NCBI GenBank assembly: GCA_023807065.1
Contig: JAJJLU010000087.1
Coordinates: 1-16,199, forward strand
Length of the DNA stretch: 16,199 nt
Source: Isotricha intestinalis
Taxonomy: Eukaryota; Ciliophora; Litostomatea; Vestibuliferida; Isotrichidae
Reading direction: 5' to 3'
Shown here: piece by piece, positions 9,901 to 16,199 of the stretch
How the letters are laid out: every line of letters starts with the position of its first letter
How positions within the stretch are numbered: the first letter of the stretch is position 1
The notes under the pieces: generated by a model
Told to the model about the DNA's origin: nothing
The model's database searches: none
The model's input: the letters and a program-made list of their open reading frames with translations, nothing else
Made by a program: the position numbers and the translations under genes

Positions 9901-11528
9901 GATGAAGATAATATTTCATAATTTTTTTTTATTGTTTCAATAAATTTACTTACAAAATTTGCTATGTTTATAAAGTTTTGAGTTTTCAGATAATTTCTTT
10001 TTTTGATAAAATTTTCATACTCTGATAAAAATTTTATGATGGCTTTATAAAGTTTATAATAAGCATCATTATAAATTAAAAAATTCACATTATTTTGAAA
10101 AGAATATTGTTCACATAATAATTCATAAAAAAATTTTAAATCATAATATAAAACTAAATTAGATTTTTTTAATCTCAATAAAATTTTTCTTGTTTCAAAT
10201 AATAAATAAAAATTGTTTTGTTGATCAGTCATTAATTCAAGATATATTTTACATATAATATAATAAAATAAATTCACATCTTTTTCTAAAAGCATATTTT
10301 CACTATCTTCTTTAAATTTATTAGAGATAAAATTTAAAAAAAGATGTAATAAAACATTATTATCTCTCATACTTTTAACTCCATTTATTGTTTTTTGATG
10401 ATAAATATTATTGTTTTGAATTAAAGGAAGTTTTTCATCTGAAGTTTTAATTTTCATAGCAAAACATATTTGATTTAATAAATAATTAAAATTTGAGTGT
10501 TGATAATATTCACATAATAATTCAAATTTTTCTTGAGTTAATAAATTATTTTCTGGGGTTACAGGTGATCTTATAACTTTTAAAATTTTCTGATATCTTA
10601 TATAAAAGGTTATAACAATAGAACATAAAAATGATAAAAATAAATAAATATAAAATAAATCATTATAATCTGCAATAGAAGGAAAAACAAAATTTAAAGA
10701 AAATAACAAAATAAAATATATAAATAACATTCCTTTTGTACAATTAACTAAATTAAAACAATTTGATGTTAAAAATTTAAAAACTGAACAAATTGAAATA
10801 ACAAATTCAAAGATAATAAAAAATGTTATTATTGTATCAGTTTCAACATTATGAGCAAAACAAATTGATATTTTAAGTAATAAAGAAAAATAATCAGCAT
10901 AAAACATAAATTTTCCATCATAAACATATTTATAATCTAAATCATATTTAAGAATCAACCTAAAAGTATTAAAATATTGAATATTTAAATAAAGAGTAAT
11001 TGAAAACATAATTATTGTTATACATAAAATAATATAATTTTTAGATCTTACTAAATAACTTATGATTACTTCATATATAAAAATTGAACATGTTCTAAAA
11101 AATATATGATCATATAAATTGACAAATGTAACCTTAAAATAGATACCAAATGAACTTTTAGAAATTAATCCACTTTTTTTTAAATTTCTATCAACAATTG
11201 AAAAAATAATAAAAAAAATAATATAAATAAAGACAAGAGATAAGATAGGTATAAGGATATAAGTTGGATATAATTTATTTCCATTTCTTAAATCTCTAAA
11301 TAATTCATAAATATTAATTTTTTTGATATGATTAAGGGGTTCATGAGAAATACTTGAATATGAATTTATTATCATGTTATAATAATTTTTAAGAATAAAA
11401 GGAGATTCCATAAAATCAATTAAAATTGGATACATTTCTATTATTATTAAGATGATTAAAATAAAACTATTTGTTAAACTATATTTGGCTAAATTTGAAT
11501 AATAAAAATATTTTGCTTCTTCTTCCAT
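6915..11528 (-). CDS. TmcB-like large multi-pass membrane protein, 1537 aa
   Basis: This is probably a plasma-membrane sensor or channel-like protein of the large ciliate family annotated as TmcB ('tiny macrocysts'); its biochemical function is unknown. About seven hydrophobic segments lie at the N-terminus (near residues 20-40, 88-113, 147-160, 163-185, 212-250, 267-285 and 288-310). A long cytosolic region (311-900) follows, with helical repeats at 390-540 and a PAS-like stretch around 615-740 introduced by a 'KKIDSMFPSQFIHI' block, where the family has a similar 'N.LMP' block before PAS. Four further transmembrane helices (902-922, 1135-1160, 1252-1280, 1486-1510) flank two large loops (923-1134 and 1281-1485), probably outside the cell. 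An Asn-rich run (887-901) abuts the first of these helices. A TAA codon sits directly before the ATG in frame, which fixes the start. The stop is TGA, followed five codons later by an in-frame TAA. No introns interrupt 4.6 kb. The family call rests on architecture and weak motif memory, not an alignment; a guanylyl cyclase or transporter is not supported, because no catalytic motif is visible. Confidence 0.7.
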   Translation of the reverse strand: MEEEAKYFYYSNLAKYSLTNSFILIILIIIEMYPILIDFMESPFILKNYYNMIINSYSSISHEPLNHIKKINIYELFRDLRNGNKLYPTYILIPILSLVFIYIIFFIIFSIVDRNLKKSGLISKSSFGIYFKVTFVNLYDHIFFRTCSIFIYEVIISYLVRSKNYIILCITIIMFSITLYLNIQYFNTFRLILKYDLDYKYVYDGKFMFYADYFSLLLKISICFAHNVETDTIITFFIIFEFVISICSVFKFLTSNCFNLVNCTKGMLFIYFILLFSLNFVFPSIADYNDLFYIYLFLSFLCSIVITFYIRYQKILKVIRSPVTPENNLLTQEKFELLCEYYQHSNFNYLLNQICFAMKIKTSDEKLPLIQNNNIYHQKTINGVKSMRDNNVLLHLFLNFISNKFKEDSENMLLEKDVNLFYYIICKIYLELMTDQQNNFYLLFETRKILLRLKKSNLVLYYDLKFFYELLCEQYSFQNNVNFLIYNDAYYKLYKAIIKFLSEYENFIKKRNYLKTQNFINIANFVSKFIETIKKNYEILSSSSYKDDYQRIIFRVILEGLLNIGITKDSTSILLINEEFAIYEEMLDKQYHSEQHLKILVDLKSMRTRIIKIGKELNFLWDKKIDSMFPSQFIHIAKKNFYYDYDSQEKTIGGQMFRFFIWDSDQNLKQFIYVYKIYPKIKKDIAYLDGYYQLGNEPLLITERDLSSYQENIILTSKNFQSLLFINQDFIDILEKFQSNINLNSFLSHSQNYIFHLNSYLKYLNNMANKLLNICGKDELDILSPLIKEIKKLENTNLHHMTYQFINIFSVVDDETTFQKEYKIYTIKQVKNKKTYKETSVRDWDIDENLNLISTQNIVSSVINGMDNNSVSSVPRGIDVLALGLTNKKRNNSNKQQNNNNIIIIIFNILVIILAIFALVYENYLNDQLLEQISFYKTVYTFNMLILNTMLGYYSLLCYVKNNGEQCVHEMENYLNDIKFPEIYTFNQYEHQLKISFLSDRFKILKDKVAESDDEEIRKYLTSKKGEIHLTFENNILKNDKTSDETFSYLMGSFINKLIVTSNSEDFQTAKIYPIIVDDDFKPLNIVNNDGLEELGKTQIYIYEIMISYLDYSNHFYSLQETIEGKVNKKIQNNKNILIVFIFVLIFSNICIMAICFYFFRAFKIFVNNKLRYMEILLKNEENVEIINKKIQIISVLFKFYKQNPLKLVKKLGEKMKIQTHKKPQNNNSSSSNNKEEDYEIKIIKEKHYDLSFIINPLIYILIILVVIYVIYSVIFLIISKNSFTNLFNICKIIEMTSCSCLQYFLELGIIQLYQFVKIPGNAFYKTLWAFYNNKTNDNGDNAFVDLLNIIQYTMEKEKSLKELENSFRDSNNIISMDCSTLFSDINDERFSRIFKEHTELDYEQILIKFCNTVPSLRYKNEELFLEDLTYALMKLLVINYQNEEHIPHYIPSELYSVTLKSLELYRPLKVFLGNFYFNHLDSETNSHFYILLLFLLGNIFLEVLYFFIIKNRIIDKIEKINKNLDKLLIILKCISY

Positions 11529-12370
11529 TTAATTTTATAATAATAATTATCTTTATAAATTTAAAAATTAATATAAAATTTTAAAAATAGAAAATAATTT
11601 TATTTTTATATCATTGGTAGGAAAAGTGAATTCTCACAAAAAATATCAATTAATATATAAATAACTAATGCTTTTTTATAATAATCATACCAATTATTTA
11701 TTATTCATAATTTTTTTTTATTTGAAATTTTAAATCCTTTATATTCAGTTAAATTGATTAATTCATAAAAATGAAAATATATTTTGAATCAATACCCTAT
11801 AAATTATTGCTTAAATCACACTCTAAATTAATTCCATTTTTTTAAAATCAGATTTATTCTTCTACTCAATTAACTTATTTTCTCATATAAAAATTAAATT
11901 TATTTGATAATGATTGAGTTACAATATCAGTTGATAAGATATTACTCAATATTCAAACAACAAAATATAGAAAAAGATTTTATTAATGAATTGAAAAATA
12001 TAAATATTCATGATATCTTAATTACTTTCTTTTTATATCATTAATATATGATTTTGTATATAATATATATATTTTCTATAAAATTTAATTTTCATTTTTT
12101 AAAACACTTAATTTTGAAAACAACAAAGAATTTTTTTCCAGAAATAATTTTTATTTTTTCATGTACTTAATTTAACTAAAATGGATATACAGTACTTTAA
12201 TATAATATAGCTCTTTTTTATTATTTAAATGATACTGAGCATCAATATTTTTAATACTATCTTTTATTATTATCTTTAATCTCCAAATTTAGTTTTAATT
12301 TGTTTATTAATTGTTAAATTTTGATTGGTGATAGTTTATAATTTTCATTTTTAATCTATTTAAATATTTA

Positions 12371-12506
12371 TTTTTTATAGGAGATACTGTTGCAAAAATT
12401 TTGTAAAATGTTCCAAAAAAATTATATAAATAATACTTTGAAAATCTTTTTAGTATTTTATAATATTCAAAAATAGAAAATTTCTCCTATAAAAAACGGA
12501 GAAATT
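12371..12506. repeat. Nested inverted repeats in intergenic DNA
   Basis: A 14-bp perfect inverted repeat has arms at 12371-12384 (six T, then ATAGGAGA) and 12483-12496, 98 nt apart. The right arm overlaps a second, local hairpin with arms AATTTCTCC (12479-12487) and GGAGAAATT (12498-12506) around a 10-nt loop. The right-hand sequence could therefore pair in two mutually exclusive ways. The arms include several G/C pairs, unusual for this background. It could be a small structured RNA, a terminator-like fold or the remnant of a short inverted-repeat element. No flanking target duplication was recognised. Confidence 0.6.
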
Positions 12507-12794
12507 CAAAAAAATTAAGAAAATTCTATTAACAAGATTAATATAAAAGAAATAGTATTAATTTATTTTGCCAAATAAACCATTAATTGTTATGAATTAA
12601 AAATTATAATTTATGTACATTTATTGACAGAAAATGAGGAAAAAAAATTAAGTTGAATATTTATTTTTATATTTTTATTATTATAATCAAAATATAAGAA
12701 TACACATTTAAATTTTGTATATATAATAATAAATTGATAAATGTATGATATTCTCTATTAACCAATTAAAAAAGATTCTTATTGTTTGGCATGA

Positions 12795-12815
12795 ATAAGG
12801 GAATTCTTCCCTTAT
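12795..12815. repeat. Perfect 9-bp hairpin with 3-nt loop
   Basis: ATAAGGGAA (12795-12803), loop TTC, TTCCCTTAT (12807-12815) is a perfect stem-loop, followed by GAAGAACCCC. It lies about 1.25 kb upstream of the TmcB-like start and 0.7 kb downstream of the channel gene's stop, in an island richer in G+C than the rest of the gap. A structured RNA or a protein-binding dyad is possible. Confidence 0.65.
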
Positions 12816-13518
12816 GAAGAACCCCAGCATTATATTTCTTTAAGATTCACATATATGTTCAATTCATTATTTTAGCTATTTTTAATGGAGATCATATTTT
12901 TATAATTAAATAATTGAGAATTACATACTAAATCATCCACAGCTAATAAAGACAGGGACACCCAATCTAAATTTATATTTTTAATTATTAAAATAAAATT
13001 AGAATTTATAAAAATTCTTTTTTTAAAAAAAATGAATTTAAAAATATTTAAAATTTATTAGTAATTCATTAATATCATAAAGTTTTATAAATATTGTGTA
13101 GTTATTATTTTCTGAAATTTTCACTTTGCATAAATGAATATGAATATAAAAATCTATTCTTTGCAAAATATTATTCAATAAATCTTTCTGTTTATATTTT
13201 ATTCTTTTTTTTTCTAAAATTATAAATAAATATATTAGTTAAATTATAAATTCTAATTGTATGTTTTACCATAATCAAAACTTATATCTTTTTTTTACTA
13301 AATTTTCTCTTTTAGTTAAATAAATATTAAATAACAGAGCATCAATTGTAATTATAAAAGGAGTATCTTATTTTACTGTTATTTATTTATTTTGAGTGTA
13401 TTACATAATTTCTTTGATTAAATTAGAAATGCTTTATCTTATAATTTATAAATTACAAGTTTTCTACATTACTTAAAAATTAAATTATATTTATATTTAT
13501 TTTTGTTATAAATTAATA

Positions 13519-15453
13519 TCAATTAAAAAATAAATTATCAACTGCTCCATTACTGTTTTTTTTTTTTTTATTATTAATAATTTCTGAATTTGATAGTTTA
13601 TGGCTTGAATAATAATCATCTAATTCATAATCATCAAAATCAAATTCTTCATTATAACTATTATTATCAAAATCTTTGTATATCTCAAAATCTTTATAAT
13701 ATTTAGAATTTTTTGTTCCAAATTTTCTTATATGTTTAATTTGTCTATCTTCATAAATTAATTTAAATTCTTTATATTTTACATCAAAATCTTTTAATTG
13801 GACTACTTTAAATTTAATTAAATCATCTGAATAATTTATTATAAATTGAGAACCAGTCAAAAACATTAATAACATTAAATTAGTTAATTTATTACTATCA
13901 TAAAAAACTTCAATAACATTATGATAATATTCTGTTATTCCTTCACTTAAAAGATTATGGAATAAACTTATATTATTAATATATTTTTTTGTTTTATAAT
14001 TACATTGATCTATCTTAATATCAAATCTTTTTATAATATAATTAAAAAAGTCACTTATTGTAGGTTCAAATTTTAATTTTGCCAATATTGAAAGATAATA
14101 CTTATCTTTTAATAATTTTATTTGATTTTTTAAATTTAAAGAAAGAAAAAGATTTTTATAATTCCTAACTAAAGGTGATTTTAATTCTAATGAAATATTA
14201 ATTTTAGAATCATTATCAAAACTAAATTTAGATTTATGTGATATTAAACTTTCTTTTATTTTAGTCATTTTATATTTTAAGTAACATTCAAAGTAAAGAT
14301 TATATTCATTCCTTTTCTCATTTTTACTATATATTATTTTTATTTTTTGATAAGTTTTTAATTCCCTTTCAGAACTAAAATCAAAAAATTTCAAACATGA
14401 AAGTATAAAAGAAGTAAATAAATATAAACCAATAGATATAATAATTATCATAAACATTTTAGTTGTAAATGTTTTAATTTTTTTATCTCCATAACCACAA
14501 TTAATAATAGATTGCAAAATAATCCATAAAATATTATAACCTTTGTTTCTATGTTCTTTTTCTTTAATATTTTCTAACAAAGAAAAAATATAAGATGATA
14601 AAAAAAGAAATATTGTTAAAATAATTGAATAAAAAATTATAGGAGTATTTTGAACCATTTTTTTCATGGTTTTAATATATAAATTTGAATTATCATAAAA
14701 TTTCCAAATTCTAATATTTCTATAATTTGTTAATGATAATACACATCTTAAAATTGTATATAAGCGTAAAAAGCAAAAAACTACTAGAAACATATCAATA
14801 GTATATATTGTCGTAAAATCATTTTCTACATTTCTATAAAAAGTTTTAGAATAAGTAATAAAAGGATAAGGTTGTAATAAATGAAAAATAATTTCTACAA
14901 ATAATTTCTTTAAATTAATCTTAGAAGTAGGATATGTTAATTTTATATTTAATATATATTTTATGATTTTTAAGTCTTTATAAAGATATCTTCTAATTGT
15001 TAATACTATAATTGAAATAAATGATAAGCCTATACCAATTATTCTATAATAATTTATTTTTGGATTTAATTGTAATTCATTTCTTAATAAAAGATTATAT
15101 GATATACTGAATAAAATTACTGAACCTATATCTAAAAAAGGACATAATATTAAGTCTATTAAAACTAATTTATTTCTATATTTTAAATATAATTTTATTA
15201 AATCATCATAATTATTTATATTTAATTTCTCGAATGAATGATATGTTTTTAATTTATCCTTTTTTATTATTTTATCTCTTTTTGATATCCAAACAAATTG
15301 TTTTGTCTTTTTAAGGTTTTTATTTGATTCTCTATTTTCATTTTCTAATTCAAAATTTAAATTTGCACTGTTGTTTGTTTTTTGAGTTTTCAAATGAAAA
15401 GTTTTGTTAATTTTAGGATGTTTGTTTTCAATATTGATTCTATTAAATTCCAT
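13519..15453 (-). CDS. SK-type six-transmembrane potassium channel, 644 aa
   Basis: This is a potassium channel of the small-conductance calcium-activated (SK/KCNN) type, expected in the plasma membrane. Six hydrophobic segments are visible: S1 about 96-123, S2 136-154, S3 183-200, S4 219-240, S5 270-293 and S6 331-355, with the pore loop at 305-323. The blocks line up with SK channels: 'QPYPF' in S3 (SK 'HPVPG'), 'FLRLYTILR' in S4 (SK 'FLRLYLLGR', few charges, so not a classic voltage sensor), 'ILWIILQSI' before the filter (SK 'AMWLISITF') and GYGD at 320-323. After S6, residues 361-410 contain a 'CYLKYK' stretch where SK channels bind calmodulin (W..YK). The filter reads N318-C319-GYGD instead of the usual T/S-V/I-GYGD. 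The C-terminus (about 595-625) is rich in Asp, Glu and Tyr, and the N-terminus (1-90) is polar and basic. An in-frame TAA lies four codons before the ATG. The stop is TGA, followed one codon later by TAA. The K+ channel call is firm; calcium gating is inferred. Confidence 0.88.
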   Translation of the reverse strand: MEFNRINIENKHPKINKTFHLKTQKTNNSANLNFELENENRESNKNLKKTKQFVWISKRDKIIKKDKLKTYHSFEKLNINNYDDLIKLYLKYRNKLVLIDLILCPFLDIGSVILFSISYNLLLRNELQLNPKINYYRIIGIGLSFISIIVLTIRRYLYKDLKIIKYILNIKLTYPTSKINLKKLFVEIIFHLLQPYPFITYSKTFYRNVENDFTTIYTIDMFLVVFCFLRLYTILRCVLSLTNYRNIRIWKFYDNSNLYIKTMKKMVQNTPIIFYSIILTIFLFLSSYIFSLLENIKEKEHRNKGYNILWIILQSIINCGYGDKKIKTFTTKMFMIIIISIGLYLFTSFILSCLKFFDFSSERELKTYQKIKIIYSKNEKRNEYNLYFECYLKYKMTKIKESLISHKSKFSFDNDSKINISLELKSPLVRNYKNLFLSLNLKNQIKLLKDKYYLSILAKLKFEPTISDFFNYIIKRFDIKIDQCNYKTKKYINNISLFHNLLSEGITEYYHNVIEVFYDSNKLTNLMLLMFLTGSQFIINYSDDLIKFKVVQLKDFDVKYKEFKLIYEDRQIKHIRKFGTKNSKYYKDFEIYKDFDNNSYNEEFDFDDYELDDYYSSHKLSNSEIINNKKKKNSNGAVDNLFFN

Positions 15454-16161
15454 AATATTTATTTAAATATCTAATCATTTTTTTTATATTTTGAATAATA
15501 ATAATGAACATTAAAATGTTTAATTCAAAAATTAAAATTTGTTTTTTTTCAATGATTACATTAATTTTATATATTTAATTTCATCACAAACAATAATTTT
15601 TTATTAAAAATAGGCAATTAGTTTATTAATTTATACCAATAAGCCGAAAAAATTCTTTGAAAAAAGAAACTCTCCCTATTAAAATGTAATTTATGAATAT
15701 AAGAAATAATATTATTTTCTTTTAAAATACAATCTTCTTAATATTCTTTATTGAAGACTAAGTTTTTTAAGGAGCTATATCAAATTTTCTTCAATTACTT
15801 TATAAAGGTTAACTCGTTATAATTTGCAATCTGAATTCATTTCCTTTATAACTAATTGAGTCTTAAACAATCTCATAATATGGGTTTATTCCTACTTTAC
15901 GCTTAGAAAATCCAGATTCTAATCAAAGATTAATTTAATAATGAAATCAATAAAATAGATTTTAATAGAGGGAATTTCTTTAGCTAGAGGAAAATCCTCC
16001 ATTGGTTTAAGGCGAGTCTTCATTATTTTATAATTTTTCCTTAAATTTCATTATTTACTGATTTTATAATATATTTCTATTTTTATATTTTTGTAGTTTT
16101 TTTTATTTAATGTTTTCCTTTTTCATTTTTTATTTGATTTTTTATTTTTTTTAAATATCAT
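15454..16161. promoter_or_regulatory. Right subtelomeric region including the channel gene's upstream sequence
   Basis: The channel gene is transcribed away from the right telomere, so its promoter and leader must lie in these 708 bp. The first 150 bp are A+T-rich and featureless. From about 15715 to 16047 the minus strand shows coding-like content with stops (listed separately). A small hairpin, GAGGA (15987-15991) with TCCTC (15995-15999), sits in it. The last 100 bp before the telomere are T-rich on the plus strand. Confidence 0.5.
15715..16047 (-). pseudogene. Weak coding-like relic beside the right telomere
   Basis: On the minus strand one frame is open from 16047 through an ATG at 16023 to a TAG at 15919-15921. 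Read through the stops it keeps protein-like content for about 111 codons (for example EDFPLAKEIPSIKIYF, then TQLVIKEMNSDCKL and RVNLYKVIEENLI). Six stops interrupt it, against roughly ten expected by chance in such DNA, so the signal is suggestive only. It may be a decayed gene fragment or part of a gene with unrecognised introns. I do not recognise a family. A GT-AG pair of about 49 nt can be drawn but does not restore a good frame. Confidence 0.22.
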
Positions 16162-16199
16162 GGGGATTGGGGATGGGGATTGGGGATTGGGGATTGGGG
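16162..16199. repeat. Right telomere, G-rich strand, GGGGATT repeats
   Basis: The end of the window reads GGGGATT, GGGGAT, GGGGATT three times, GGGG. It is the reverse complement of the left telomere and confirms that the window is a whole chromosome. The second unit (16169-16174) lacks one T, giving a six-base variant near the junction with unique DNA, where divergent units are expected to be older or copied from the first round of addition. Confidence 0.96.

Larger units (their letters stand above)
11529..13518. other. 2-kb intergenic region between tandem minus-strand genes
   Basis: This lies between the 3' end of the channel gene and the start of the TmcB-like gene, so it must hold the terminator of the first and the promoter of the second. 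No frame shows sustained coding content. Most of it is featureless A+T-rich sequence. The exceptions, listed separately, are a set of inverted repeats (12371-12506) and a hairpin (12795-12815). The hairpin lies inside a G+C-richer island (about 12780-12967) that also includes CCACAGC and GACAGGGACACCC. The island looks constrained or structured, but I cannot name it; it lacks the T-loop motif of a tRNA and any snRNA signature I know. Confidence 0.55.

Noticed and set aside
6915..15453. TGA as a sense codon (Trp or Cys)
   Set aside because: More than 2,600 codons across the genes contain no in-frame TGA before their ends, and Trp is encoded by TGG throughout.
1..16199. tRNA, rRNA, snRNA, CRISPR array, insertion sequence or prokaryotic-style operon signals
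   Set aside because: I saw no T-loop consensus, no spaced direct-repeat array, no transposase motifs and no Shine-Dalgarno spacing; the telomeres and introns indicate a eukaryotic nuclear chromosome.

Overview
This window reads as one complete, very small eukaryotic chromosome. It opens with C-rich telomere repeats (AATCCCC units) and closes with the complementary G-rich repeats (GGGGATT units), so both physical ends are present. A telomere-capped 16 kb chromosome that is extremely A+T rich (roughly four fifths or more by eye), with tiny GT-AG introns and few genes, is what a ciliate macronuclear (somatic) chromosome looks like. The heptamer GGGGATT differs from the Tetrahymena (GGGGTT), Paramecium and Oxytricha repeats. 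From memory it matches what is reported for rumen litostome ciliates such as Entodinium, but that assignment is inference. The four genes read with the standard genetic code: CAA/CAG serve for Gln, TGG for Trp, and both TAA and TGA act as stops.

Layout: (1) left telomere and about 1.85 kb of A+T-rich sequence containing a frameshifted coding-like relic; (2) a five-exon gene on the minus strand, 2741 to 1880, for a 207-residue Rab7-type GTPase, spliced here by hand from four introns of 44, 31, 131 and 32 nt; (3) an 881 bp divergent intergenic region; (4) a plus-strand gene (489 aa) for a nuclear protein with a PWWP domain, a TFIIS N-terminal/LEDGF-IBD-like helical bundle and a TFIIS central-domain-like C terminus, but no zinc ribbon; (5) a 1.8 kb gap between convergent genes with no supported feature; (6) a minus-strand gene (1537 aa) for a large multi-pass membrane protein resembling the ciliate TmcB ('tiny macrocysts') family; (7) a 2 kb gap with inverted repeats and a small G+C-richer island; (8) a minus-strand gene (644 aa) for a six-transmembrane potassium channel of the small-conductance calcium-activated (SK) type, whose selectivity filter reads N-C-G-Y-G-D; (9) about 0.7 kb of subtelomeric sequence with a second, weaker coding-like relic, then the right telomere.

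The genes do not form an operon. Rab7 and the PWWP gene diverge from a shared upstream region, the PWWP and TmcB-like genes converge, and the TmcB-like and channel genes are in tandem. The last two are both plasma-membrane-type proteins and could both act in membrane excitability, but their proximity alone does not show this. I found no tRNA, rRNA, CRISPR, insertion sequence or transposase. The most unusual items are the SK channel filter, the PWWP/TFIIS-type fusion, the Rab7 27-nt microexon and hairpin-bearing intron, and the tandem TGA...TAA stops at the ends of the two largest genes.
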